Shown: one piece after another, positions 33,690-47,300 of the stretch
How positions within the stretch are numbered: the first letter of the stretch is position 1
How the letters are laid out: each line of letters starts with the position of its first letter
NCBI GenBank assembly: GCA_963971305.1
Contig: OZ020305.1
Coordinates: 1,583,001 to 1,647,000 of the forward strand
Reading direction: 5' to 3'
DNA from: Arcuatula senhousia
Taxonomy: Eukaryota > Mollusca > Bivalvia > Mytilida > Mytilidae
DNA: 64,000 bases
Translations under genes and position numbers: made by a program
The notes under the pieces: model-generated
Seen by the model: the letters and a program-made list of their open reading frames with translations, nothing else
What the model was told of the DNA's origin: nothing
Database searches by the model: none

Positions 33690-34340
33690 CTAAATACAGG
33701 TAATAAAAGAATAACTTGGAGGATCAATCTCAATGTACGTGAGAAGAGACAAAACAAAGAACACACTCCGGAAAAAATGAAGATCGCAATGGTTCTGACT
33801 AGGTTAAGGCATTTCAAAAGAAATGGTGGGGGGTAAAATCAGATTTTACAAGGCGCAAAATCCCCCTCTTCCATTGCAATCTTAGGGACCGGTAGTAACA
33901 CTTACACAACACGGTTGTGAAGACATACAAGAAATATTGAGGTTTCATCTCAGTACAACACTCAGCAAAACACAATTCAAAACAACCACTTACCATTACG
34001 TTTAACACAATGTTGAATTTTCTCACCAGGGATTGATAACGGACGGAGATTTTTTAAGAGATCGTATGAGACCGATTTTCTTGTAACCCTGGTCGAATAG
34101 TCGGTCACGGACTGGACAGCGGTGTCGTATCAGAGAATCTTGAAAATTTGTACAAACCCTGGTATATCGAATTAGTTGTGAAATATAAACACCGAATGCC
34201 TGGTAAGGATTATTAATAATTTGAAAATTAAAGTCCGCTCTTTTCGCGTGAATGTTCTTGTTTGTGTTTACCGGTTTCGTCGTTGCCCATTCGGACTTTT
34301 GGCACTCGAATGCCACATTGGTGCCTCTTTGCTTTTTTTT
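33690..34340 (-). pseudogene. Reverse-transcriptase relic, minus strand
   Basis: The minus-strand coding remnant (about 34023-34250) includes RADFNFQIINNP, AFGVYISQLIRYTR and IGLIRSLKK, the region after the catalytic site. It is followed by the common tail 33700-33890. Near 34250-34340 the family's extreme 3' end lies in opposite orientation, so the copy is rearranged. It is inactive. Confidence 0.7.
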
Positions 34341-34399
34341 GTACTGAGATGATCATCCTGTTCAAATTCGAGATGTAAATCCAACAACGACATTATGCA

Positions 34400-35390
34400 A
34401 TGGGTATGTGTTAGTCCGAGCGTTTGGCGTCAGTGCTGGCATCCGCGTCCACTTATAGAAGAATAGTTAAGGTTTTCAAGTACTGACAAATGCCACAACA
34501 ACCATATTGGTATGGTAGGTGCACCTGATGAGTTCTTAGCACAATGTACTATGCTTCGGATGCTGCTTGTGATCTTCATTGCCACTTACAGAAGGTACAT
34601 CACTGCTTAATGACAAGTGCTAAATCAACCATAATGTTATGGTTAGAGCAACTTGGGATGGTCAGCACTATGTATGCTTCCTATGCTAACCCGAATAATA
34701 CAGTCGTTATATTTCGCTCCTTTCGGTCTCTACATTAACGCCTGAATGCTCATACGATAATAATTCGTCAAAATTTGTCAGGTGAGCATACTGTGTTGGC
34801 CAAAATTTCTTAGGACCAGTGTAGATAAAATTCATTATCATTAATTTATCATTAATTATCACATAATTATATCAATATCAAACTGATCTTATAATCTAAT
34901 TAATTTACATCATTAAAAGGATTGTGATTGGCTGTCTGAACTGGACAGCGAGTGACGGAGAATTTCCATTGGACGAGTTCAAGCCCTGTCCCGCCGAAGT
35001 TTGCGAAGACGGATAGGGCTTGGATCATTCGAGTTATTCCTATGCTGGCTGTGACCTACATTTTCCGCTTGGATGACCACTTCCAGAAGAATGGTTAAAG
35101 TCCATCCCTGCTTTAATTTACAAGTTACAAGTCAACCATATTACTATGGTAAGTGGCTGTGCACAGTGATGCTAAGCACAATTCATGCTTCGAATGCTGG
35201 CTGTGACCTACATTTTCTGCATGAGTTACCACTTACCGTTAAAGTCCATTATACCTTTTTGACAAGAGCCACATCACCCAAATTTTTGTTAAGGCTGGTT
35301 TTCCAAGTGATGCCGAGCACAGTGGATACTTCGGTTGCTGGCTGTTGCCTACGTTTACAACATGAATGACCGCTTAAATCAAATCAAATT
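34400..35390 (+). repeat. Tandem repeat, roughly 145-bp period (family D)
   Basis: Recurring text includes ATTGGTATGGTAGGTGCACC, GCTTCGGATGCTG, TGACCTACATTTTC and AGAAGAATGGTTAAAGTCC. The units are diverged and interrupted around 34790-35030. The same family forms a cleaner array at 62365-63000. Confidence 0.7.
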
Positions 35391-35440
35391 CATTGTCCTA
35401 GAAGAACACCTTTCAATTGTATTTACATTGCCACCTCTGA

Positions 35441-36030
35441 CAGTCAGGGATCACCCTTGTAGCAGTGAATTTAATTCACCTATTTAAGTGATACAAATTC
35501 ACTTGCTGTAGTAGATAGGATTTCTTAACAATCTAAATTTATCTAAATTCACTGGTACAAGTGATTTTTAGACAAAATGTTAAATCTTTGATCATCTGTA
35601 ATGATGTTATATATTTTTTTCATGTGGTCAGCAGTATTTTTCTTCTATAGATCTAAATTGAAACTTTATATATCAATCAAAATCATCTGGGCGCAGAAGA
35701 ATTTGAGTGGGCGCAAAAGCTTTGAAAATAGGTCCCTTGAGATATTAAATGGCTATTAATTTGTACTTACTGTGTCTTTGAAAAAGAAATTTAATTAATC
35801 AGACAAGCTTTATCTATGATGATACTAATGAAGTGTAGAAATTGAAATTTGTTCTTAGATAAAACAAATAAAAAGAAATTTAGTTTAGTGGCTATATTAA
35901 TTTGATAAATTAAAAGTTCACTGGAACAAGTAAAATTTATTCACGCAAAACTGTGTTCACCTATATCAGTGATTTGATTTCACTTGTTCAAATGAAACAA
36001 ATCCACTTGTATAAGAATGATCCCTGACTG
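35441..36030. mobile_element. MITE with CAGTCAGGGATCA termini and 5-bp duplication
   Basis: The inverted termini CAGTCAGGGATCA are at 35441 and 36030, flanked by TCTGA on both sides (35436-35440 and 36031-36035). Subterminal regions repeat AAGTGA/TCACTT motifs (GTGAATTTAATTCAC and relatives). The 590-bp interior is AT-rich and non-coding. The termini and duplication fit a hAT5-like group, but that is an inference. Confidence 0.8.
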
Positions 36031-36113
36031 TCTGACTCACGCATGGGAAACTCGAAAGTCGCAACCAAAATTCCGGGACCCGGAATTTTTGTGATGAACA
36101 TTTAAGAGCCTGT

Positions 36114-37833
36114 CAGGCGCGTAGCTATCTTAAGAGAGAAGTGGATGCACAAGCTGAACGGCGAGGGGTCTGGGGGCCGCTTAAGGCCCCCAGTGGGTCC
36201 AGGGCAAAGCCCTGGTAGGGGGTCCAGGGGGGCGAAGCCCCCCGGAAGCTCCTGAAAGATAGCATTTTCAAGAGCTAAAATTTTTATTAAACTCATCCGT
36301 GACCGTCCCAGATAAATTGTTGAAAACCAAAAGGAAACACTGAAGAAGACAGTTAAGTATAAACTGCACATTTGTTGCATAGTGTAAAAATTCTAAGAAA
36401 TAACTTTGAACTTGAACAGTTATTTTACGAATTTCTTTTGATCAACAAATAATTATATATTCAATAGAAAAAATGACATAATCAATGTATCATTGGCACA
36501 AGTTATTCGGTTCCTTATTCAGGCTGGCAAAAGACATTCAAACGACTTTTTTTTCTTAACGGCAAATACATGCGTTAATGACTCAAGTCTTTCTCAACAT
36601 CAGGGTTCTAATGTTTAGAAGCATTTTGGAACAGAAAATTGGCAGGCGGACAATACGGACAGAGTATGAACCACATTTTCCTCAAAATAATTATTTTTTT
36701 ATGTTCCAATAGACCACAATACAGGCTCTTCAAAAGAGGAAAGGAGGCAGGTTATTTGTTTATCCAAAAATCTTTTGTATACATTATTTTCCTAAAATGA
36801 TCCACTTTTTATTAGGTAATAACGAAACTACCGAACTAGGATGATCAATCTCATATGTCAAAGAATAAAAAACAAAACAAAAATGTATCGGAGAAATTGA
36901 AGATAGTAGACTTGGGGATATGGATGTAGGATCGGTCTTACCAAATGTCGGTTTCGGGGTTTCTTCTTTATGTTCTACAAAACTTTTACATTTTCTGTCT
37001 GACCGAATCGAATTTTGTCTTAAACTTTGGTTAGACACATTTTGTCATGTCTGAAATAGCAATGGCCCTGACTTGGTGACAGGCATTTCAAATGAATGAA
37101 TCATTTCTTGCATATTGTGTTTGATAAAAATAAAAAAAGTAAAGTTTACTTCCTGAATGGAGATTTGAATTTTGCTGTTTGTTCCCAAGACTCTGTCAGC
37201 AAATCTATCTTTACGTTATCCGGCTTTTTTGTAATGTGGTAGTGACATGTAATGACGGGTTTAATAAGAAAGGTTGCTGACGTCTGTTCATCTGAGCCTA
37301 CTTTTGAGGAACTAGGTGACGCATCTGCGATGGCAAAAGTATCGGAACTGCTTGCAACAGATTGAACCCAGAATTTTAGTTTAGGAGGATGTAAGAATTT
37401 TTGGTTAATTGGTATCGACGAGCGACACGACGCTCTATTTTTTTTTAGTGTTTTTTTTTCATGGATTTTGTGCAAAAACTTAATTTTTGTCAGTTTTGGG
37501 AGGGGGAAGTACGCTCGGTACGCCTTTCATTGTATCCGCGCCTGCTACCAGCTTTAGTACCAAATATGAGTTGAACGTCTATACTGGACAACTCGAACGT
37601 TGCATCCATTGGCATCAACACGTTAATAATAAATATCGGTAAAGGAACGAATTTTCAGAAAAAAATAAAGCGTCCATAATAAAACTATTGTGAATAACAA
37701 TCAAAACGACATTATGAGCCTTGATGTTTTAACCAAAAATGGACGCAATTTTTTTAAACCCATTTTTTTTTTTGTGTGTGAAAACGATGTGGATGCACAT
37801 GCTGCCGTGCCTCCGGGTATAGCTACGCGCCTG
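36114..37833. mobile_element. hAT-like non-autonomous element, copy 2
   Basis: Perfect 15-bp inverted termini CAGGCGCGTAGCTAT (36114-36128 and 37819-37833) are flanked by CCTGT duplications (36109-36113 and 37834-37838). The GC-rich block at about 36160-36250 is closely similar to that in copy 1 (19915-21369), while most of the rest differs. A tail fragment of the reverse-transcriptase element is embedded at about 36815-37100. No transposase was found. Confidence 0.85.
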
Positions 37834-38323
37834 CCTGTTCATGAGAAAACCATACAAAATCGTCCAATAGCAATGTTTTCATTTTTGCTGAGATAATTAA
37901 ACTTAGTTTTAATTTTCTCAGATTTTTGTAAAAGGTATAGTGCAACTGAAAGACCATTCTATACATGGTCCATTTTCCATCATTTTTAACTGGATTTTTT
38001 CCTTAGTAAAGCTCAGCATGCTCTGGTGTAATGGTGGATTAATAAAATGCCTTGCAGGTCCAGTAATCTTGCAAATTACTCTTCCCACGTTGTGACTGTT
38101 CAGCAGGATTCAACGTCTTAAATGTTTCTTAAAAAAAAACTTTGACGAAAAAAAATCCAATTTTGATTAAATTCCGGGTCCCTTCCATGTTTTAGTACAG
38201 TCTATCAAACCGGAAACAAAAATTTCCCGCGAAGAATTGTCCAAAATTTGTAAACAAACTGTTATGCAATCCTACTAAAGGCGTTTGGTGCGGTTTACTA
38301 TTAGCTGTATATGAACAAATGGC

Positions 38324-41300
38324 ATGGCAGATGAAGAAGAGGACGATTTCCAGCCTCTAAAGAAGAAAAACAAGCGGGTACATCTCAGTTTGCGTTAACC
38401 AGTCCAATGCAAGGCATAACCAAATCATTTTCTGTATACATCATTACATGTACTGTACACACACAGGCACTTGTTGACTACCAAAAATATAGGGGTAAGT
38501 ATGTATACTACCCCCTATATTTTTGGTAGTCAACAAGTGCCTGTGTACACATGAGAAACAATTTCATATACATGTACAAGTACACCATATCTACAAAGTC
38601 CGACTAAGTGTAGAACAAGTATACTGTAGTTGTAGCCGGGCTCATGTATCGATGATCCTTCGGGCGAATAAAAACTATAACCAATATCTCAAGGTTTTGG
38701 ATTCTTTATTTAGTCGAATCAATGATAAGAAAATCCCTATATAAAAATATAAATATCATAAGTACAAATGTATGGCTCAAAGAGGAATAACTCTAGCTTA
38801 ATCGTAAATACTACAATAATTGCCATACGGAAAATCAATAAAGATCAATAAAATTAAATATACCAATAAGTACTATATGATCGCATGTACACATATTCCA
38901 CAAGAAGCTTGCAAAAATAAACTGATGTCTTATAAAGAACAGACATTTGTATATCTCTTATGACAAACATAACAGATTCTTTTATACTATATTTAGAGCT
39001 TGAAAAATACTCTAATTCCGAACATAAAAAAATAGCAAACTTGTGTTAAATAAGCAAACAAACAAAGCAAACAGAAATATTAATTAAAACATTAAAACAA
39101 TACATGTATAGACCTTACCTCACATGTAGGTGTAAAGGTTACCCGCTGGGTTTAAATAACAATACAAGGTCTTCACATCTTAAATCTGAATATAAAAATT
39201 AGGGTTTATAAGTCATGAGTTCTCATGACAAACTCATATCTCAAAAATACCTATCAAGCAAATATATTAATAAAAAAACTTCTATTTACTCTATGAATCA
39301 TTTTATTTATTTCAAAGTTAAAATAGTAACTCTCATATGCATTCTGAACTTGGTACTTCATATCTGGTTGATTTTTTTTATCTTTATACTGTTTTTAATA
39401 AAAGTTTAGATTTGTTTTACATATTAAAGTTTATTCCATGTTTATAGTTTTTTATGTGTTTTACTGTATATTACACATCCATACAGATCTCATACTGCAG
39501 GGTAATAAGTATTGGCAAAGACAATTAATAATGATTAGTATTAGAATAAAACTGACCTTCCAATGAAATATAAATCTCCAAGAATGTAGAATAGTATAAA
39601 TAGTCCAAATGTCCAAAAAGTGTGAAAAATATAGAAATGGAAATTAAACAAATATGGCAACTGGAAATTAAACTGTAATATCTTAAAAAAGGTGAAATCA
39701 AAGAGAACTTGAAAAACAAGTTTTCCCACCAAAGTATATCACATGACCAAAACAACCAATAAAAGATCAAAGGAAAATACCTGAACTAATTAACATACTA
39801 CCTAGAAATCTCAGGTGCAAAATCAAAGTACCATCAGCACTGTGACATATGAGTACAAAAATAATAAAACATCTAAATTCAATAAATTTGCAAACATACT
39901 TTATTATAGCATATTAATAACCATAATAACAATCCAAAATATAAAAATACATAAAAATCACCCTACTACATACTCCCCCTGGCTGGAAAATGCCGTCCCG
40001 GCATACTTAACTATCTCCACTTCCAAGAATACCGAGCACAGTCTTTCCAGTCTCCTGATGTAAACCTTTCAGCAAATCTGTCGACGTTGACAACGACACT
40101 AAACAATGGATCCTTCTTTCCCAATCTGACTGTAAGCTCATGGAGGTTTCATATTCCCCAGACCTGAACCAAGCTGGTGGCCTTCGTTCTCTGGAAGAAC
40201 GGCGAACTTCTGGAACTGGTTCTCTGTCTCCATCTGAACTCTCTTCACTTAACTGATCTGCTAACATGTCTGGTTCTGATGGAACATCATCTACTAAAGA
40301 TTCCTGTTCTACAACATCATCTTCACTGACGGCTGTAGAATGATGAGCGTCCTCATCTTCTGGTTCTTCTGTTCCTCCTACATCTTGGACATGGAACGCA
40401 TCTGTGATGGTTGTATCACTAAGCACAGGTCCTTGATGAGGTATAGGTATCAGCTCATACTCAGATTCCTCATCTGAAGAGTCTTCTGACAAGGTCTCTG
40501 CTGATGGCATCTCCAATTCCTTCTTCCTCCTAGCTGCAGGTATTGGTCTTAGTACTGGTGTTTTTCTTACTGCTGGTGTTGGTCTTTTCCTTGGTGTCAC
40601 TATGGGTTTTTCTTCTATATATCCAATTGGTAATAACAGATTCCTGTGTAAAGTTCTTATCCTTCCTTCTCCATCTTCTCTTTTCACAACATACACTGGT
40701 ATATCCTGATTTGGCTGTTTCAAAACCTTATATGGCTCTTGTTCCCATCTATCTGCTATCTTGTGTTTTCCATCAAATGCTACTATCCTGACTAATACCT
40801 TATCTCCTGGTTTTATAACTGCTCCTCTGATTTTGATGTCATATCCTTCTTTCTGTCTCTGTCTAGCTTTCTCTGAATTCTCCTTGGCTAGTTGGTACGC
40901 CTGCTCAATCCTCTGTCTAAGTCCTGTAATATACCTTGTACTTGGCTGATCTTTCTCCCCTAGTCCAAGTGTCACATCTATAGGTAATCTGGGGTTTCTT
41001 CCAAACATCAATAAGTAAGGTGTTTGCCCTGTTGACTCATGCCTGGTGCAATTATAAGCATGTACCATTGGTCCTATAAAAGCTTTCCAATTCTGCTTCT
41101 GGTGGCTTTCAAGTGATCCTAACATATTCAGCAATGTCCTGTTCATTCGTTCACACATACCATTACCCATCGGATGATAGCTGGTAGTCCTAGACTTCTT
41201 TATACCTGTTATCTGACAAAGTTCCTTGATAATCTGGCTCTCAAAATTAGCCCCCTGGTCTGAATGAATCCTCTCTGGAAGTCCATAATGTACTATGAAG

Positions 41301-44300
41301 TGATGGTATAAAGCTTCAGCTGTTGTTCTTGCTAGCTGGTTTCTGGTGGGTATGGCTTGGGCGTACCTGGTGAAATGGATGCATATAACTAGTATGTGCT
41401 GAAATCCTCCCTTGGATGTTTCTAGGGTCAGATAGTCCATGCATACAAGTTCCAAGGGTGATGATGTAACTATGGGTACTAATGGTGCTCTCTGATTCAA
41501 TGGTGTTTTTCTCCTCAGACATCTTCCACATTTCTCTATCCATTCCTCTATGTCCCTATACATCCCTGGCCAATAAAACCTGTCTCTAATCAGTGATGAT
41601 GTTCTGTCTCTACCTTGATGGCCCATGTCATCATGTAATGCTTGCAATACTGTCTGGTTGTGAACTGATGGCAACAAAAGTTGATGTTTATCCTCCTCCT
41701 CTATGGTCGTCTTCCTATATACTATACCTTCTATGATTACCAATCTGTTGAACTCTCTGCTTAATGGGTTTCCTCCTGTCTCCTTCCTTGTTGGTGTCTT
41801 TTCCTGTTCCAAATACTCTCTAACCTGTCTAATATACTTATCCTGTGTCTGTGCATCTCTCCAATCTACCATGTTGGTTAAATCTGTTGCTGTCATATCC
41901 TGCTCTAAATCTAAAACTTCTGGTGATACTGCCAAGCTCTCTACATAGGGTTGTTGTATTGTTGAACAAATAGCCTGCACTGCCTCGCTCGTGATGGTCT
42001 CAGGCAATCTACTCAGGGCATCGGCATCTGCGTTACTTTTACCTGGCCTGTACTTGATCTCGAAGTGAAATGCTGATAGTGCTGCTAGCCAACGATGGCC
42101 TGTGGCATCCAACTTTGCTGTTGTCAATACGTATGTTACCGGATTGTTGTCGGTCAGCACAGTAAACATCTTTCCATCCATAAGGTAGTCTTTGAATTTG
42201 TCGCATATGGCCCACTTTAAAGCTAAGAATTCTCGCTTGTGTGGCGGGTAGTTCTTCTCCGCTCTGTTCAACCCACGGCTGGCATAGCTGATAACTCTTT
42301 TGATTCCATCCTGCTCTTGGTAAAGAACTGCTCCCAAGGCATCGCCTGAAGCATCTGTATGCAACTCGTATTGTAGGGCATAGTCAGGATAGGCAAGTAT
42401 GGGTGATGTTGTTAACCTCTCTTTAAGATGTTCAAAAGCCTTGTCTTGTGCTTCTCCCCATTTCCACTCTTTCTTCTGTGTCTTGGTCTTATTCTTCTGG
42501 TGTTTCTTCTTTGGTACTGGCATTAAGTCTGTAAGTGGACGGCTCACCTTGCTAAAGTTCTTGATAAAGCGGCGGTAGTATCCAACTAGTCCCAAAAATC
42601 TCCTGACATCTTCTGGTGTTTCAGGTTTCGGCCAATTCACAATTTTCTCTGTCTTACTAGGGTCGATCTCTATTCCTTGTTCTGACACCACGTGACCAAC
42701 AAACTTCACTTTTCTCTTAAAGAATTCACATTTCTTTGGTGATAATTTCAGGTTGGCACTCCTCATCCTGTCAAATACTAACTTTAGATTCTTTAAGTGA
42801 TCTTCATAGTCCTTTCCAAAAATTATAACATCATCTATAAAAACACAGCATATCTTAAGGTTTAGATCTTGCAAAACTGTTTCCATCAATCTCTGATAAG
42901 TTGCTGGAGCGTTGGTCAGTCCAAAAGGCATCCGGTTAAATTCAAAAAATCCAAGAGGTCCTACACAAAAAGCACTCCGTTCCTTATGGGTCTCTAAAAT
43001 CTCTACCTGGTGATATCCCGATTTCAAGTCGATGGTGGAAAAGAAGCTATTACCTGCTAGGCAATCCAAAAGCTCTTCGATCCTGGGTAAAGCATAGCTG
43101 TCCTTCTTTGTCAAGTTGTTCAACATCCTGTAGTCCACACACATTCTTAAGCTGTTATCACGCTTCTTTACCAGAACTACATTTGAGGCATAGGGTGAAT
43201 GGGATGGTCTAATCACACCTGCATCTAAAAGCTGTCTAAGATGGTCTCTCACTTCTTCATACATCGCTGGTGGAATTCTGCGGTATTTCTGCTTGAATGG
43301 TCTTTCATCTAACAAATCTATCCGGTGTTGAACCTCGTTGGTATGGCCTAAATCTCTGTCTCCTCTAGAAAATATATCATGGTATCTTAAAATCAAATCC
43401 TCACCTCTGCTTAGTTCTTCTTCTGTCAAATTGCTCTTCATAATCTCCATCTTCTCCAACAATGATCTGTCTTCCTGATATGTCTCCTCTGGTTGCACTG
43501 GCTCAATACTTACTGGTTGTAACTCACATAAGATTCCCTTCGGTGGTATGGATACTGTCTGGTTGGTCATGTTGGCTAACTGTACCTTTACTCTTCCGTT
43601 GTCCTTATATCTATACTGGTGCACTCTTGGCTCTACATCTAGGTTGACTTCATAAGCTAAGGATGAAGGATGGTGTATAGATGGAGTGGTGTGGTAAATC
43701 ATCTCTTTCTCACAATATCCCTGTATCTCCATTGTGGTGTTGGGTGGTATGATGATTCTCTCCTGCTGAGCATTCCTTATTACTGCTAGTCGGTTGTTGT
43801 TCTTCTTCAAAATTCGCTCCCTCATAGACACACATCGAAAGGTCGTGTACCACGGTGTTGTCAATCTGGCTGTTTGAAGATATCGTTCTCCATGGCTCTG
43901 CATTAAATCCTTTAGCATAACATCGAATACGTTGGTTCCAATCAAGACTGGCACATGGGTGTTGTATCTGCTGTCTGGAACTATCAGTGCTAGATATAGG
44001 TGGCTGGTGTCGTTGGCGTCTCCTGGTGTAGAAATACTTACCTGTACAATGCCATCGTATGGTAGCTGTGTCCCTCCAGCACATTCGATATCCAAAAGTT
44101 CATCTAAGTTCTGCAGCGGTAGCCTAAATAAGTGTTGATCATAAAAGGTCCTACTAATGGTGGTGACTGTGGATCCTGTATCCAGTAGAGCTGGTGTCTC
44201 TATTCCCCCTAGTAAAACAGTTGTCTCTGTTGGTTTTCCAAAAATTCCTGCTGGTATCTCCTTAACTCTGTTGTTCCTAACACTGGGACCACTTATATTC

Positions 44301-47300
44301 TTCATCAAGCCTAGGGCTGGCCCCTCGTCATAGGCTTCTTTCCGTTTAAATGTCCTCTGTAATGGTCTAGTCTAACAGCACATCCTCTCTTGTAGTGACC
44401 ATACTGTCCACACCTGTAGCATTTTGGTTCGTCATACAAAGAAGCTGCCTGCTGCTGTTCAGGTGGTTGTTGTTGATTTGGAATTTCTTGCTGTTGCGGT
44501 TGTTGATACCACTGTTCCTGTCTGTTCTGATTATTCTGCCTTGGGTATGACCGGTTGTTCCATCGTCTACCTCTATAACCTCCTCGACCTCTACCTCTAT
44601 ACTGGTACTGTTCCTGCATCGTAGATACCGTCTGAGTTAATTGCTGTACCATCCCTTGTAACTCTTTAATCTCTGATTCATCTTCGGTCTTTGACGCTGA
44701 TTTGGATGTATTTGGCTTACTGGTCTTATCAGTCTTCTTCGGTGTGTGTTCTTTCTCTATCTGTCTCAAGGCAACTCTCAACTTGTTGAACTCTGTAATA
44801 GTATCGTGCTTGTATCCACTAATGTCCTTCAGTTCTTGCCTCAGTCCTGTCCATAACATGGAGTGTAACATTCTGTCAGCATCTTCAAATCGAACCATAC
44901 CTCTCTCTAATCCTTTACCTAAAATGTCTTCCAACCTTGTACTCCAAGCTGTAACATCTTCGTTTTCCTTCTGTCTTGCGCTGTAGAATTCGGCCATGAG
45001 TTGTTCCCGGTTTTCCACATGTCCATACATGCTATCCAATGTCTCCAAAATCTTCTCAAGGGATGTGTTAAGTCCTTGGTACATGACAACTCTAGCAGCG
45101 GATCCTTGTAATGATCGACGAATGGCATATTCCTTCTGCTCTCTACTGTATGATGGATTACTCAACGTAAGATTCACCTCATACTTCCAAAGATCATATG
45201 GAGTCTCGTTCTTGTTGTCACCTCCAGAAAAACTTCGCACCTTTGGTGGATATGATGATGATGATGATGCGGCTGGTGAAGCTTGAGCTACATCTGGTGA
45301 CGCTTGAGGTACTTCTGTTTTAATTAGAGTCCTGGTATCAGTATCTTGTACCCTTGCTCTGGCTCCGCCTACTGGTTCTGGTAAAGTCAAAGCATGAGGG
45401 GTCTGAGCTAACATGTATGAAGCTATCCACTGTTGGAGTTCCTTCAAGTTATCTCCCTTTGGTTCTAATCCCATGGTCTTAAAGGATGACATCATCAAAT
45501 CATACTGTTCTTTCTCTTTCTTCTGCTCCGCCTTCTTTGGACTTGACATGATGTACTACAGTCTACTAAATAAATAAACTAAGTACAAATGTAATAAATT
45601 TAAATCAAAATCACTAAGCGCAAATAACTGCTAAGATGATGACTGAAATCTAAATAACTAATAAATAAGTCTAAAGTAATCTCAATCTAAAGTGTAAGTC
45701 AAAATCTAACTAAACTTCAGTAATATAAAAGTAAAGTCAAATAAAGAAATACAAAGTAAATCAAATGATGAAAGTAAAGTAAACTGAAATCAAAATCTAC
45801 AATATCAGTATACTAAAGTCACTCTGTCTATGCAACGCAATTGACAGGTGATCTAAAACTGTCAAAATCTGAAATAAATAAACTAAATAATGATAAATGC
45901 TGCAAAAATCACTATCTGAAAAATCAGACTATGACATCAAACATGTAGGCTGTAAACAAATCTGAAAAATCAGACTATGTCAACAAACTATCTACAAAGT
46001 CAACAAATAAATACAATCAAGACAATCAAATACACAAAATGACTCTGAAAATCAAAAATAAATCAAAGTCCTAAAGATATAATACAATGATATAAAATAA
46101 AGTACTAAGTCACAATGACAAATACACACAATATAAAATAATCAACTATAAAACATGCTATACGTACCGACTGTGTAAATTCAGCAAACTCTGTTCAACT
46201 TTCAACCTGAAAAATCTAACAAAATAGACAAGCTAATCTTTTACGTTAGCTGCCCAGGGTAAAGGCTGATCAACTATGCAACTATATAGGGTCTACCAAC
46301 TAAACTAGGTACTACACAAACACACAATGAAAAACTACCAGATAAACCTCAACTATGTGTCAAATCAAAGTCCCAAAAGTAGACAAACTCACTACCTCAA
46401 CTAGAGAATAAACAACCTTAGAACTAGAGGAGTATCTACAAAGTATGAAAGTCAAATGCTAGTAAGATATGGGATGGGATAGGTATATCAACGCATACTG
46501 ACTACACTCGAACAGGTAGAATGTTTAAGTACTTTAACTGAAATTTAAATAATATTTAAATTTGAAGTTTAACTTGTTTTAAACAAAAATGCACACAATG
46601 ATATCACATTACATCAGACAAGACATATACATATACAAAGACACATTCTAAATACATGTAACACAAGACATATACAAATAACATACACAATACACATAAA
46701 CCTATCCTGCGACGTATAAAGTGTAAGTGTTTATCTGTATCCTAAACTAAATTAAACACCAAAGGTGTGTATGTAAATTTAGAAAATAAATAACAAAAAT
46801 GTGACTAAAGTTCTATAAAGTAAGTAAAAATCACTTACTTTAACCTAACATGTAAGTCACAATACTATTTGTTTACATTTGAGGGGGTGTGTCTTCACTT
46901 CCGGTTCTGTGACCTTGACCTAAGGGGGGGTCTGGTTTTTTTCAAAGTGTGACTTGAGTCTCAATTTGTAAAAGTTTCAATCAAAATCTCAGTAAACATG
47001 TCACACAACAATGCGATGCAGTGTATGTGAACAGTAAACTTGATCAGTAATGTATCAATGAAACAAAAGTAAATTTCAAAAATCGAATGTAAAAGTGACA
47101 AAATCAGTTTCAAAATTGTAAAGTTTATCGTGTCAATTTTCTAAGTTTAAATGCTCGTAAACACATAAAACATGAATGACATAAATAGACAGTATACACA
47201 GTACAATACACAACATAAAAATGACCATATAACACTGATTTCACTCACATCCTATCCAGAATCTTTAAAAATCTTGAAGAGTTGAAGTGTAGAAAAACTG

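Noticed and set aside
37146..37475. 109-codon minus-strand frame in hAT-like copy 2
   Set aside because: No transposase motif is visible; it is probably a chance frame or remote debris inside a non-autonomous element.
39525..39770. Small minus-strand frames in the LTR (repeated at 48313-48558)
   Set aside because: The same frames occur in both LTRs only because the LTRs are near-identical; composition is AT-driven and no motif is present.
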